This document shows positions 18,608 to 27,436 of a stretch of DNA of 53,165 nt, one piece after another (the first letter of the stretch is position 1; each line of letters starts with the position of its first letter). This DNA comes from Rhodobaculum claviforme (GTDB lineage: Bacteria > Pseudomonadota > Alphaproteobacteria > Rhodobacterales > Rhodobacteraceae), in assembly GCF_016653255.1 (NCBI RefSeq), contig NZ_NHSD01000296.1, positions 1-53,165 of the forward strand, given 5' to 3'. The notes beneath the pieces are model-generated. The model did not search any database. It had not been told where the DNA came from and saw only the letters and a list, made by a program, of their open reading frames with translations. Both the position numbers and the translations under genes were made by a program.

Positions 18608-18970
18608 TCAGGTCGCGTCGGAATCGCGGCCGCCCCGGATCAGCGACTGGGCGACATAGACGAGGATCGAGAACCCGCCCGCCCCCAGCACGGCAACCCC
18701 CAGAAGCACGATCCAGTCGATCGGGCCGCCGATGTCGACCACCCGCGAGCGCGTCACCCACAGCACGAAGGCCACGGCCGCCACCGCCCCGACGGGCATC
18801 GACAGCTGCGCCAGCAGGAACCGCCGCATCCCCATGCCGTGGTCACGGATCAGCACGAAGGCATAGGCCAGCGTGATGAGTGCGGCGACGCCGACCATGG
18901 CCCAGAACAGCCAGGTTCCGAACATCTCCTCGAACACGGCGAGGAAGGTGGATAGGGAAAATTCTTCCAT
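18608..18970 (-). CDS. DUF5368-like inner-membrane protein
   Basis: This 120-residue protein has three to four hydrophobic helices (WLFWAMVGVAALITLAYAFVL; FLLAQLSMPVGAVAAVAFVLWV; IDWIVLLGVAVLGAGGFSILVYVAQ). The N-terminus MEEFSLSTFLAVFEEMFG and overall plan agree with the small DUF5368 family I associate with Rhodobacteraceae. The start has a GGAGAGA ribosome site, and the gene follows the flavoprotein gene after 18 bases. It may be a membrane anchor or quinone-side partner for that exported enzyme, but this is inferred from operon order only. Confidence 0.7.
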   Translation of the reverse strand: MEEFSLSTFLAVFEEMFGTWLFWAMVGVAALITLAYAFVLIRDHGMGMRRFLLAQLSMPVGAVAAVAFVLWVTRSRVVDIGGPIDWIVLLGVAVLGAGGFSILVYVAQSLIRGGRDSDAT

Positions 18971-18988
18971 GATGTCTCTCCTTCTGGC

Positions 18989-20317
18989 TCAGGCGCGGCC
19001 GCGCAGCATGGCGTTGTAGGTGGCCTTCAGCGCGACCTCCTTCATCAGCCAGGAAATCCACAGCTCCTCCAGCGGCGCCACGACACCGGGGAAGGACGGC
19101 ACGAGGTTGTCCTGGTAGTCGAACTCGATCAGCATCGCGCGGCCCACCCGCGTGATCATCGGGCAGGAGGTGTAGCCGTTGAACGTCGCGGTGCCCTCGC
19201 GGCCGGCGAGTTCGGACACCAGGTGATCCTCGACCACCGGCAGGTGCCACTTGACCGAAGCGGCGGTCTTGCCCTTGGGCACGCCGTTGATGTCCCCGAT
19301 GCCGAAGACGTTGGGATAACGCGCGTGGCGCAGGGTCTGCATGTCGACCTCGATCCAGCCCTGGTCGGTCCAGCGGTCGGCCCAGGACAGGCCCGAAGCG
19401 CGGATCGCCTGCGGCGCGCGCTGCGGCGGGATCACATTGAAGAAGTCATAGCCGATGTCGGTCGTCGTCTCGCCGGTGGCAAAGGTGGCCACCTTGCGAT
19501 CCATGTCCACCGAGCGCAGCACATGGCCGTGCACCACGTCCACCGCCTGGCGCCGCATCAGCAGGTCCAGCTTGGCGTTGACGATCGGCACGCTGAACAG
19601 CGCGTTGTTGTGCGCGGCATAGGTGATCCGGCTGGCCTCCCGCGTCCCCTTGCGACGCAGGTAATCGTCGGTCAGGAAGCAGTATTTCAGCGGCGCGCCG
19701 GCGCATTTCATCTCGGTCGCGGGGCGCGAGAACAGCGCGTGCCCGCCCCGGTCGGTAAATGCGTCCATCGCAGCCCAGGTCCGCGCCGCATGATCGGGGC
19801 CGGCATAATGCGCGCCGGTGCCCGTCTCGGGCCCGATACGGTCCAGATCGAAGCCTTCGACCGCGTCCCAGTCCAGCACAAGACCGGTCGAGACGATGAG
19901 GTAGTCATACTCCAGCCGCTGCCCGCCGGTGGTGCGCACGACCTGCGCGTCGGGATCGACCTCGGCGGCGTGCTCCTGCACCCAGGTGATGCCGCCCGGC
20001 AGCCAGTCGGAATTGGCCGAGCGGGTGTACCCCGCCGGGCGCAGGCCCGCGGCCACCAGCGTCAGGCCGGGCTGGTACCAGTGCTCGGTCTTGCCGTCGA
20101 CGACGGTGATGCGCGCCCCATCCAGACGTTCCGCGAGGCGGTTGGCGATGGCCGCCCCGCCGGCCCCGGCACCCAGGATCAGGATGCGCGCGTTGGTGCG
20201 GACCTCGGCGCGGGCCGGGCCGGGTGTGGTGGCGGCCAGCGCAAGCCCCCCGGCCGCAAGGCCGAGAAACCCCCTGCGCGAGGCGGCCGCCACTGCGGTA
20301 TCGATAAACGGGTTCAT
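18989..20317 (-). CDS. Tat-exported sulfide:quinone oxidoreductase-like flavoprotein
   Basis: This 442-residue FAD-dependent disulfide-oxidoreductase-fold protein carries a twin-arginine signal (SRRGFLGLAAGGLALAATTPGPARA, residues 13-37). It has the FAD dinucleotide motif ILILGAGAGGAAIANRLAER near residue 44, EMKCAGAPLKYCF near 214 and YTSCPMITRVG near 385, and the second FAD motif YPNVFGIGDI. KCAGAP and TSCP are where sulfide:quinone oxidoreductases carry reactive cysteines. Such enzymes oxidise sulfide to sulfane sulfur and pass electrons to the quinone pool. Flavocytochrome-c sulfide dehydrogenase flavin subunit is the alternative, but no cytochrome gene is adjacent. A GAGGAGGAAG ribosome site supports the start. 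Confidence 0.82.
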   Translation of the reverse strand: MNPFIDTAVAAASRRGFLGLAAGGLALAATTPGPARAEVRTNARILILGAGAGGAAIANRLAERLDGARITVVDGKTEHWYQPGLTLVAAGLRPAGYTRSANSDWLPGGITWVQEHAAEVDPDAQVVRTTGGQRLEYDYLIVSTGLVLDWDAVEGFDLDRIGPETGTGAHYAGPDHAARTWAAMDAFTDRGGHALFSRPATEMKCAGAPLKYCFLTDDYLRRKGTREASRITYAAHNNALFSVPIVNAKLDLLMRRQAVDVVHGHVLRSVDMDRKVATFATGETTTDIGYDFFNVIPPQRAPQAIRASGLSWADRWTDQGWIEVDMQTLRHARYPNVFGIGDINGVPKGKTAASVKWHLPVVEDHLVSELAGREGTATFNGYTSCPMITRVGRAMLIEFDYQDNLVPSFPGVVAPLEELWISWLMKEVALKATYNAMLRGRA

Positions 20318-20330
20318 GGCGGACTTCCTC

Positions 20331-20348
20331 CTCAAAGCTGCCTTTGAG
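20331..20348 (-). promoter_or_regulatory. Leader hairpin next to the ribosome site of the SQR-like gene
   Basis: CTCAAAG, a 4-base loop, then CTTTGAG is a perfect 7-base inverted repeat. On the minus strand it runs straight into the GAGGAGG ribosome site of the flavoprotein gene, sharing bases with it. It could mask the ribosome site as RNA, or be a dimeric-repressor operator just downstream of the promoter. Confidence 0.5.
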
Positions 20349-20352
20349 TTGC

Positions 20353-20381
20353 ATACTACGGAATGCCACCCCATGACCCAA
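20353..20381 (-). promoter_or_regulatory. Possible promoter of the SQR-like/DUF5368 operon
   Basis: On the minus strand TTGGGT and TAGTAT are separated by 17 bases inside the only AT-rich stretch in the neighbourhood. Each hexamer is an imperfect match to the housekeeping consensus, so the call rests on spacing, local composition and position about 35 bases before the start codon. Confidence 0.3.
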
Positions 20382-20440
20382 ATCAAATTCATATAGCCGC
20401 ATGCGACAAAAGCGCACTGCCTTGTGATCGCGCGTGATCA

Positions 20441-20467
20441 CCCCCCGCACGGCGGGCGTGCGGGGGG
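20441..20467 (-). terminator. Hairpin terminator after maeB
   Basis: CCCCCCGCAC and GTGCGGGGGG form a perfect 10-base stem with a 7-base loop, six bases beyond the maeB stop. No T-run follows. It also insulates the divergent-facing upstream region of the SQR-like operon from read-through. Confidence 0.7.
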
Positions 20468-20472
20468 GGCCG

Positions 20473-22752
20473 TCAGCCGTAATGCGCCACCGGCGTTCCC
20501 GCCAGCGCGGCCACGTTCAGCAGGCCCCGCGCCGAGATCGACGGCGTCACGATATGGGCGCGGTTCCCCATCCCCATCAGGATCGGCCCGACCTCGAGCC
20601 CGCCCGCGCGCATCTTCATCATGTTGCGCGCCGCCCCCGCCGCATCGGTCGAGGCGAAGATCAGCACATTCGCCACCCCCGTCAGGCGGGAGCCGGGAAA
20701 GATCCGCGCGCGCAACTCGGGATCGAGCGCGAGGTCCACCGACATCTCGCCCTCGAAATCAAAGCCGGGCGCGCGCGCCTCGAGGATCTCCATGGCGCGG
20801 CGCATCCGGCGCGCGGGCTCGGTGTCGACGTTGCCGAACTGCGAATGCGAGCACAGCGCCACCTGCGGCACCACCCCGAAGCGGCGCACATGACGCGCCG
20901 CGGCAATGGCGCTTTCGGCGATCTGTTCGGGGCTGGGCTCGGGGTGGACCTGGGTGTCGGCGATGAACAGGTTGCCCTGCGGCTCGATGATCAGGCTGAG
21001 CGCACCAACGGGTCGGAGGCTTTCTGTTGCAAGGACTTGCGTGACATAGTTCAGGTGCCACAGATACTGTCCGAACGCTCCGCAGATCAGGCTGTCGGCC
21101 TCGCCCAGATGCACCATGATGGCGCCGATGGCGGTGGTGTTGGTGCGCAGGATCGCGCGCGCGATGTCGGGCGTCACGCCGCGCCGGGCCATCAGGGCGT
21201 GGTAGGTCTCCCAGTACTCGCGATACCTGGGATCGTTTTCGGGGTTCACGATGTCGAAGTCGCGCCCCGGCCGGATCGGCAGGCCCGCGCGTTCGCAGCG
21301 CCGCTCCACCACCTCGGGGCGGCCGATCAGGATCGGCTGTTCGGTGGTCTCCTCCAGGATGGCGGAGGCGGCACGCAGCACGCGCTCGTCCTCGCCCTCG
21401 GCAAAGACGATGCGCCGCTCGGCCGAGCGCGCGGCCTCGTAGACCGGGCGCATGATCAGCGCCGAGCGGATCATCGACGCATCCAGCCCGGCCTTGTAGG
21501 TCTCAAGATCCGCGATCGGGCGCACCGCCACGCCCGTCTCCATCGCCGCGCGGGCCACGGCGCTGGCCACCACCCCCATCAACCGCCGGTCAAAGGGGCG
21601 CGGGATCAGGTAGTCGGGGCCGAAGGTCATCTGCTCGCCGCGATAGGCCTCGGCGGTTTCCACCGTGGTGGTGGCGCGCGCCAGCGCCGCGATGCCTTCG
21701 ATGCAGGCCAGCTGCATGGCGTCGTTGATCTCGGTCGCGCCCACATCCAGCGCGCCCCTGAAGATGAACGGAAAGCACAGCACGTTGTTGACCTGGTTGG
21801 GATAATCCGACCGCCCCGTGGCAATCACCGCATCCGGCGCGACCGAGCGGACGGCGTCGGGCATGATCTCGGGGTTGGGGTTCGCGAGCGCGAACACGAT
21901 CGGGCGCGGCGCCATGCGCGCGACCATCTCGGGCGTCAGCACGCCGGGCCCCGACAGGCCGAGGAACAGGTCCGCCCCCACGATCACCTCGTCCAGCCTG
22001 CGCAGGTCGGTCGCCTGGGCATAGGCGGCCTTTTGCGGGTTCATGTCGACCTCTCGGCCCGCGTGCACCAGCCCGTGGATGTCGCACAGCCAGATGTTTT
22101 CGCGCCGCACGCCCAGCTTCAGCAGCATGTTCAGGCACGCGATCCCCGCAGCCCCTCCCCCGGTGGAGACGACCTTGATGTCCTCGAACCGCCGGCCCGT
22201 GACCTCCAGCGCGTTGGTGGCGGCGGCGCCCACCACGATGGCGGTGCCGTGCTGGTCGTCGTGAAAGACGGGGATGCCCATCCGCTCGCGGCAGATCTTC
22301 TCCACGATGAAGCAGTCGGGCGCCTTGATGTCCTCCAGGTTGATCGCACCGAAGCTCGGCTCCAGCGCGCAGACCAGTTCGGCCAGACGTTCCGGGTCGG
22401 TCTCGGCCAGCTCCAGATCGAAGCAGTCGATGTTGGCGAACTTCTTGAACAGGACCGCCTTGCCCTCCATCACCGGCTTGGAGGCCAGCGGCCCGATGTT
22501 GCCCAGCCCCAGCACCGCCGTGCCGTTGGTCACCACCGCCACCAGATTGCCCCGCGCGGTATAGCGCGCCGCCGTCAGCGGATCGGCCTTGATCTCCAGG
22601 CACGCCTCGGCCACGCCGGGGCTGTAGGCGCGCGCCAGGTCGCGGCCTGTCGCCAACGGCTTGGTGGGCCGAACCTCCAGCTTTCCGGGCCGGGGAAATT
22701 CGTGATAATCGAGCGCCGCCTGCCGTGCGCTGTCGTGCCGTTCGTCGCTCAT
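20473..22752 (-). CDS. maeB: NADP-dependent malic enzyme with phosphotransacetylase-like domain
   Basis: This 759-residue two-domain protein matches MaeB length (E. coli 759). The N-terminal malic-enzyme half, to about residue 430, has [24 protein letters not shown] and the NAD(P) motif [13 protein letters not shown] near 195, with ALANPNPEI further on. The C-terminal half (from about 440: [17 protein letters not shown]) resembles phosphate acetyltransferase and acts as a regulatory domain in MaeB. It decarboxylates malate to pyruvate while making NADPH, important when growing on acetate or other gluconeogenic substrates. A GGGAGGGG ribosome site precedes the ATG, with a palindromic operator candidate 19 bases further upstream. 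Confidence 0.95.
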   Translation of the reverse strand: MSDERHDSARQAALDYHEFPRPGKLEVRPTKPLATGRDLARAYSPGVAEACLEIKADPLTAARYTARGNLVAVVTNGTAVLGLGNIGPLASKPVMEGKAVLFKKFANIDCFDLELAETDPERLAELVCALEPSFGAINLEDIKAPDCFIVEKICRERMGIPVFHDDQHGTAIVVGAAATNALEVTGRRFEDIKVVSTGGGAAGIACLNMLLKLGVRRENIWLCDIHGLVHAGREVDMNPQKAAYAQATDLRRLDEVIVGADLFLGLSGPGVLTPEMVARMAPRPIVFALANPNPEIMPDAVRSVAPDAVIATGRSDYPNQVNNVLCFPFIFRGALDVGATEINDAMQLACIEGIAALARATTTVETAEAYRGEQMTFGPDYLIPRPFDRRLMGVVASAVARAAMETGVAVRPIADLETYKAGLDASMIRSALIMRPVYEAARSAERRIVFAEGEDERVLRAASAILEETTEQPILIGRPEVVERRCERAGLPIRPGRDFDIVNPENDPRYREYWETYHALMARRGVTPDIARAILRTNTTAIGAIMVHLGEADSLICGAFGQYLWHLNYVTQVLATESLRPVGALSLIIEPQGNLFIADTQVHPEPSPEQIAESAIAAARHVRRFGVVPQVALCSHSQFGNVDTEPARRMRRAMEILEARAPGFDFEGEMSVDLALDPELRARIFPGSRLTGVANVLIFASTDAAGAARNMMKMRAGGLEVGPILMGMGNRAHIVTPSISARGLLNVAALAGTPVAHYG

Positions 22753-22770
22753 GCGTCCCCTCCCAGAGAT

Positions 22771-22790
22771 ATGGTTCAACGTTAAACCAT
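22771..22790. promoter_or_regulatory. 20-base near-perfect palindrome upstream of maeB
   Basis: ATGGTTCAACGTTAAACCAT reads almost the same on both strands, differing only at positions 7 and 14. The AACGTT centre with outer GGTT/AACC arms looks like an operator for a dimeric repressor; LacI-family sites share the central CG style. It lies 19 bases before the maeB start, where a repressor would block transcription or early elongation, and about 118 bases before divergent deoB. Confidence 0.55.
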
Positions 22791-22907
22791 CCGGAGGCGG
22801 TGGGGAATGCCCGCTGGCCGTGGCGCGCACAGCTTGCAACCCCGCGCGCGCCCCCGCACAGTCCGTCCGGAGCGAACGGCCCAAGGCCCGAGGCGAAAGG
22901 TTTGACG

Positions 22908-24116
22908 GTGAGTGCATTTCTGATCGTGCTGGATTCGGTGGGCTGCGGCGGGGCGCCGGATGCGGCGGCGTTTGGCGATGAAGGCGCCAACACGCTGGGC
23001 CATGTCGCGGCGGCCTGTGCCGCGGGGCGGGCGGATGCGGGGCGGGTGGGGCCGCTGCGGATGCCGGTGCTGGATGGCCTGGGTCTTGGCCGCGCGGTGG
23101 CGCTGGCCAGCGGGCTGACCGTCCCGTTTGGCGGCGACGGGACCCTGCGCGGGCGCTGGGGCGCAGCGACGGCAACCTCGGCGGGCAAGGACACGCCCTC
23201 GGGCCATTGGGAGCTTGCGGGCCAGCCCATGCGCACGCCCTGGACGGTGTTTCCCGACACCTGCCCCGCGTTCCCGCCCGCGCTGTCGGCGGCGATCGCC
23301 ACGCGGGCGGGGACGGCGGGCATCCTGGGAAACCGGCGCGCGTCGGGGACCGAGGTGCTGGAGGATCTGGGTGCCGAGCATCTGCGCACCGGCTGGCCGA
23401 TCTGCTACACCTCGGCCGACAGCGTGGTGCAGATCGCGGCGCACACCGGGGCCTTCGGGTTGGAGCGGCTGCTGGATCTGTGCGCGGGGCTTGCGCCGAT
23501 GGTGCATGGCATGGGCGTGGGCCGGGTGATCGCGCGGCCCTTCGACGGCGCGCCCGGAGCGTTCCAGCGCACCCCCGACCGGCGCGATTTCGCCATCCCT
23601 CCGCCCGCGCCCACGTTGCTGGACGCGGTGCAGGCCGCCGGGCACAGGGTGGAGGCGGTGGGCAAGATCGGCGACATCTTTGCCCATCGCGGCATCGACC
23701 GGCTGCACAAGGGCGCCGATGACCGGGCGCTGATGGACCACCTGCACCGGCTGGCCGCGGATGCGCCCGACGGCGCGCTGGTGATGGCCAATCTGGTGGA
23801 GTTCGACACGCTGTGGGGCCACCGCCGCGACGTCGCTGGATATGCCCGCGCGCTGGAGTGGATCGACGCCGAGGCGGGGCGGTTCCTGTCGCGGCTGCGG
23901 TTCGGGGACCTCGTGATCTTCACCGCCGATCACGGCAACGACCCCACCTGGCACGGCACCGAGCACACGCGCGAGCGGGTGCCGGTGCTTGCCGCCGGGC
24001 GCGGGGTGGGGCAGATCGGGGCGGTGGCCATGGCCGATGTGGGCGCATCGGTGGCCGCGCATCTCGGCGTGCCAGCGCCGGGCCCGGGGCCGGGCCCGGG
24101 AAGGAGCTTTCTGTGA
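22908..24116 (+). CDS. deoB: Phosphopentomutase
   Basis: This 402-residue enzyme of the alkaline-phosphatase superfamily interconverts (deoxy)ribose 1-phosphate and 5-phosphate in nucleoside catabolism. The metal site is visible: FLIVLDSVGCGGAPDA at the N-terminus (first Asp), the phospho-acceptor threonine in SAGKDTPSGHWE near residue 90, NLVEFDTLWGHRRD near 300 and TADHGNDPTWHGTEHTRE near 343. The start is GTG 22908 (VSAFLIVLDSVG), since no ATG lies before the conserved aspartate. Its stop overlaps a GTG by four bases, leading into the broken adenosine-deaminase remnant and then upp, one salvage operon. Confidence 0.94.
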   Translation: MSAFLIVLDSVGCGGAPDAAAFGDEGANTLGHVAAACAAGRADAGRVGPLRMPVLDGLGLGRAVALASGLTVPFGGDGTLRGRWGAATATSAGKDTPSGHWELAGQPMRTPWTVFPDTCPAFPPALSAAIATRAGTAGILGNRRASGTEVLEDLGAEHLRTGWPICYTSADSVVQIAAHTGAFGLERLLDLCAGLAPMVHGMGVGRVIARPFDGAPGAFQRTPDRRDFAIPPPAPTLLDAVQAAGHRVEAVGKIGDIFAHRGIDRLHKGADDRALMDHLHRLAADAPDGALVMANLVEFDTLWGHRRDVAGYARALEWIDAEAGRFLSRLRFGDLVIFTADHGNDPTWHGTEHTRERVPVLAAGRGVGQIGAVAMADVGASVAAHLGVPAPGPGPGPGRSFL

Positions 24117-24496
24117 CCACCCCACCGCGGAACGATCTGCCTTTGCACCCGGCGGGCGCGCTGCCGCCCGGGGCCGTGCGCGCGGGGGATCGGGCGGGGC
24201 GGGCGGCCGGACGGTCTGTCCGATGCCCGGGGGGCCATGCCTCGGCCGGGGATGGGTGGATGGTGCGGCCAGCCCGTGGCGCGGCTGCGCGCCGCCCGGG
24301 GTGTGGTGACGTGGGCGACCGGCGATCCCGGGCACCCCACCTGGGCCTGGATGCCGCACTGCCGGGCGATGCCTTTGGCTGGCACGCGGACGATTTCAAC
24401 GCCCCGCAGCGCGCCGCGCTGGCGGCAGACTTTTGCGACGACGCCACCCGCGACCGGCGCGCCGCCCGACATGACCCCAACGGAGCCCCCCAATGA
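24113..24496 (+). pseudogene. add: Remnant of adenosine deaminase gene (add), middle lost
   Basis: A 127-codon open frame begins at GTG overlapping the deoB stop (GTGA) and ends overlapping the upp start (ATGA), exactly the slot where relatives carry a full add gene of about 330 codons. Its first 22 residues (RNDLPLHPAGALPP) look like the Add start, whose consensus is close to DLHLHLEGALPP, but the first metal histidine is now proline and EG is AG. Its end (FGWHADDFNAPQRAALAADF, then CDDATRDR) matches the Add C-terminal helix. About 200 residues between, holding the catalytic His, Glu and Asp residues, are missing or scrambled into Arg/Gly/Ala-rich text. No deaminase activity is possible. The identification rests on my memory of the family and on operon context. 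Confidence 0.65.
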
Positions 24497-25122
24497 CCGA
24501 GCATCTGACCGTCGTGCGCCACCCGCTGGTGCAGCACAAGCTCAGCCACATGCGCGACGCCACGACCCCCACGCCGGTGTTTCGCCAGCTGCTGCGCGAA
24601 GTCAGCCAGCTGCTCGCCTATGAGGTGACGCGCGACATGGCGCTGACGACACGCCGCATCGACACGCCGCTTCAGGCGATGGACGCGCCGGTGCTGGACG
24701 GGCCGGAGCCGGCGCTGATCTCCATCCTGCGGGCGGGCAACGGGCTGCTGGACGGGATACTGGAGCTGATGCCGCAGGCGCGTGTCGGGTTCGTGGGCCT
24801 CTATCGCGACGAGGCGACGCTGGAGCCGGTGAAGTACTACTTCAAGGTGCCGCCGCTGGAGGGGCGCATGGTGTTCGTCGTCGATCCGATGCTGGCGACG
24901 GGCAATTCCTCGGCCGCCGCCGTGTCGATGCTCAAGGAGGCCGGTGCGGTCAACCTGCGATTCCTGTGCCTGCTGGCCGCCCCCGAGGGGGTCGCGCGCA
25001 TGCGTGCGGCGCATCCCGATGTGCCCATCGTGACCGCGGCACTGGACGCGCGTCTGGATGCGCGCGGATACATCGTGCCGGGCCTGGGCGACGCGGGCGA
25101 CCGGATGTTCGGGACGAAGTGA
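24493..25122 (+). CDS. upp: Uracil phosphoribosyltransferase
   Basis: This 209-residue enzyme makes UMP from uracil and PRPP in pyrimidine salvage, matching the family length (208-210). Seen are the N-terminal [35 protein letters not shown] near residue 77, the PRPP-binding [18 protein letters not shown] near residue 128, and the uracil loop [17 protein letters not shown] at the C-terminus. The start overlaps the stop of the add remnant by ATGA, so translation of upp may be coupled to reading of that remnant frame. Confidence 0.96.
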   Translation: MTEHLTVVRHPLVQHKLSHMRDATTPTPVFRQLLREVSQLLAYEVTRDMALTTRRIDTPLQAMDAPVLDGPEPALISILRAGNGLLDGILELMPQARVGFVGLYRDEATLEPVKYYFKVPPLEGRMVFVVDPMLATGNSSAAAVSMLKEAGAVNLRFLCLLAAPEGVARMRAAHPDVPIVTAALDARLDARGYIVPGLGDAGDRMFGTK

Positions 25123-25296
25123 CCGACGCGCCCCGAAACGCGCCAGTGCCAGGAAGTGTCGGCGCAAGCGCCCGCCCCGAGCGCATCGCATCGCGGCATT
25201 CTGTCGCGCACTGGTGGCGCTGACGGGGTTGTGTAACACCTTAAAGTCCATTGCCGCGCTATGTTTGCGGGACGTCGTCTGTTTCGGGGAGTAACC

Positions 25297-25797
25297 GTGC
25301 GCCTTACCAAGTTCAGTGATTATGCCCTTCGTGTTCTTCTTTATGCCGCAAGCCGCCCCGGGACGCTGGTCACCATCGAGGAGACCGCCGATGTGTTCGA
25401 AGTCTCGCGGGCGCATCTGAAGAAGGTTGTGCTGCACCTGTCGTCGAACGGCTACCTGCAGGCGATGCGAGGTCGGGGCGGCGGCTTCACCCTGGCCCGC
25501 GCCCCGCAGGAGATCGGCCTTGGTGCCCTGATCCGCTCGACCGAGGGGGACTTCGGGCTGGTGGAGTGCTTCCAGGACGGAAACCGCTGTCCGATCACGC
25601 CGATGTGCCGGTTTCCGGCAATCATGAACGAGGCGCTGGCGGCGTTCCTGACGACGCTCGACCGCTACACCCTGCACGACGTGATGCTGACCCCCGAGAG
25701 CTTTCTCGCGGTGCCCGGGCCGCAGCCCCGGCGCGGCCCGGCCGTGGAGGCCACCCCCGAAGCGGTTGGTGAGGCGGTCGACGAGACGGTCGGCTGA
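25297..25797 (+). CDS. nsrR: Rrf2-family iron-sulfur regulator, NsrR-type
   Basis: This 166-residue Rrf2 protein has an N-terminal winged helix (MRLTKFSDYALRVLLYAASRPG, recognition helix in VSRAHLKKVVLHLSSNGYL), then RGRGGGFTLARAPQEI. The cluster-binding ECFQDGNRCPITPMC has three cysteines spaced as in NsrR. NsrR holds a [4Fe-4S] or [2Fe-2S] cluster that reacts with nitric oxide, releasing repression of NO-detoxifying genes. Start is GTG 25297 behind GGGGAG. No NO-related gene is adjacent, so targets are elsewhere. The last 30 residues (EATPEAVGEAVDETVG) are an acidic tail beyond the usual family end. Another Rrf2 subtype cannot be excluded. Confidence 0.8.
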   Translation: MRLTKFSDYALRVLLYAASRPGTLVTIEETADVFEVSRAHLKKVVLHLSSNGYLQAMRGRGGGFTLARAPQEIGLGALIRSTEGDFGLVECFQDGNRCPITPMCRFPAIMNEALAAFLTTLDRYTLHDVMLTPESFLAVPGPQPRRGPAVEATPEAVGEAVDETVG

Positions 25798-25879
25798 GGG
25801 CCGGGGCCGCGCTTGACCCGGCGCGGTCCGCCCCCACATGCCCCCCATGGGTATCCCCCCCGTCAAGCCGGAGACCGTG

Positions 25880-27367
25880 ATGCCGCGCCTGCCTGTCCTG
25901 CCCCGTCTGCTGCGAACGCTGTGCCTGGGGCTGGCGCTGGGCGTGGGCGCGCTGGGTCTCGCAACGGGCCAGCAGGCGCCCGCGACCGACACCCCCGCCG
26001 TGGTGCTGACGGTCGACGGGCCGATCGCCCCGGCGATGGTGCAGTACATCGAGCGCAACCTGGATGCCGCTGCCGCGCGCGGCGTGCCATTGGTGGTGCT
26101 GAAGATGGACACGCCCGGCGGCCTCGACAGCTCCACGCGTCGGATCATCCGCGCGATCCTTGCATCGCCGGTGCCGGTGGCGACCTGGGTGGCGCCATCG
26201 GGGGCACGGGCGGCCAGCGCGGGCACCTATATCCTCTATGCCAGCCACATCGCGGCCATGGCGCCGGCGACCAATCTGGGCGCGGCCACGCCGGTGTCGC
26301 TGGGCGGCGGAGGCGCTCCGTTCTCCGGCGACGAGGGTGACGGCCCCGACAACCCCGGCGACCCCGATGGCGAAGGCGACACGACCGCCAAGGATGGCAC
26401 CGGCGACGACACCGCCAATGGCACCGGCAATGGCGACGCCCCCCGGGACGCGGTCGGGGACGCGCCCCGCCGCAGCGCACCGGCCAGCGCCATGGAGGCC
26501 AAGGTCGTCAACGACGCCTCGGCCTATATCCGTGGGCTTGCGGAACTGCGCGGGCGCAACGCCGACTGGGCCGAGCGCGCGGTGCGCGACGCCGTCAGCC
26601 TGACGGCGACCGAGGCCGCGGCGCAGAACGTCATCGACTTCACCGCCGACACGCTGGTGGCGCTGCTGGCACAGGCCGACGGGCGCGCGGTGACGATGGC
26701 CGACGGCACCGTCACCCTGGCCACGGCGGGCATCGCCACCGAGGCGATCGAACCCGACTGGCGCACGCAACTGCTGGCGATCATCACCAACCCCAACGTG
26801 GCGCTGATCCTGATGCTGGTGGGGGTGTACGGGATCATCTTCGAATTCCTCAGCCCCGGCGTGCTGGTGCCCGGAACGGTGGGCGCCATCAGCCTGATCC
26901 TGGGAATGTATTCGCTGGCGATGCTGCCGCTGAACCTGGCCGGTGCGGGGCTGATCCTGCTGGGTCTGGCACTGATCGTGGCCGAGGCCTTCGCCCCCTC
27001 GTTCGGGGTGCTGGGCATCGGCGGGACGGCGGCGCTGGTGCTGGGGGCGATGATGCTGGTGGACACCGATGCGCCGGGCCTCGACGTCTCGGTCCCGCTG
27101 CTGGCGGGGGTGGCGGTGTCGGGGTTGCTGGCCACCGCCATCGTGGCCACGCTGGCGCGGCGGTCGTTCCGCGCCCCGGTCGTGTCCGGCGCCGAGGAAA
27201 TGGTCGGCGTCACCGGCCATGTCACCGACTGGCAGGGCCGCACGGGCCACGTCTTTGTCCACGGCGAGCGCTGGCAGGCCAGGGGCCCGGCCGGCCTGAC
27301 CGCCGACGCGCCGGTCCGCGTCACCGCCATGGACGGCCTGACGCTCACGGTGGAGCCGCAGGCCTGA
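25880..27367 (+). CDS. NfeD-family membrane protein with ClpP-like serine protease domain
   Basis: This 495-residue protein from ATG 25880 has a signal peptide (MPRLPVLPRLLRTLCLGLALGVGALGLATG). A ClpP-class protease domain follows: LKMDTPGGLDSSTRRIIRAILASPVPVATWVAPSGARAASAGTYI, with serine in ARAASAG and a candidate lysine later. Next come four membrane helices (residues about 290-430) and a C-terminal OB-fold NfeD domain (EEMVGVTGHVTDWQGRTGHVFVHGERW). Long NfeD proteins pair with stomatin/slipin proteins and probably regulate membrane quality. An acidic, low-complexity insert of about 50 residues (near 150-200, rich in D, G, N, P) interrupts the protease domain. The slipin gene follows 69 bases later. 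A longer start at 25838 would bury the signal peptide. Confidence 0.88.
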   Translation: MPRLPVLPRLLRTLCLGLALGVGALGLATGQQAPATDTPAVVLTVDGPIAPAMVQYIERNLDAAAARGVPLVVLKMDTPGGLDSSTRRIIRAILASPVPVATWVAPSGARAASAGTYILYASHIAAMAPATNLGAATPVSLGGGGAPFSGDEGDGPDNPGDPDGEGDTTAKDGTGDDTANGTGNGDAPRDAVGDAPRRSAPASAMEAKVVNDASAYIRGLAELRGRNADWAERAVRDAVSLTATEAAAQNVIDFTADTLVALLAQADGRAVTMADGTVTLATAGIATEAIEPDWRTQLLAIITNPNVALILMLVGVYGIIFEFLSPGVLVPGTVGAISLILGMYSLAMLPLNLAGAGLILLGLALIVAEAFAPSFGVLGIGGTAALVLGAMMLVDTDAPGLDVSVPLLAGVAVSGLLATAIVATLARRSFRAPVVSGAEEMVGVTGHVTDWQGRTGHVFVHGERWQARGPAGLTADAPVRVTAMDGLTLTVEPQA

Positions 27368-27383
27368 GGCACCACCCATCCGC

Positions 27384-27402
27384 GGGCGGCACCGCGCCGC
27401 CC
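27384..27402 (+). terminator. Small hairpin between nfeD-type and slipin genes
   Basis: GGGCGGC, five bases, GCCGCCC is a perfect 7-base stem 17 bases after the NfeD stop; a second GC-rich hairpin (GGCCCC...GGGGCC) follows before the slipin ribosome site. They may reduce read-through or stabilise processed ends; no T-run is present, so full termination is doubtful. Confidence 0.35.
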
Positions 27403-27436
27403 CCAACCGGCCCCCATCCGGGGCCAGGAGGACGAC

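Noticed and set aside
22753-22907. A gene in the divergent maeB/deoB spacer
   Set aside because: Open frames here only extend neighbouring genes; the stretch is better explained as promoter and operator DNA.
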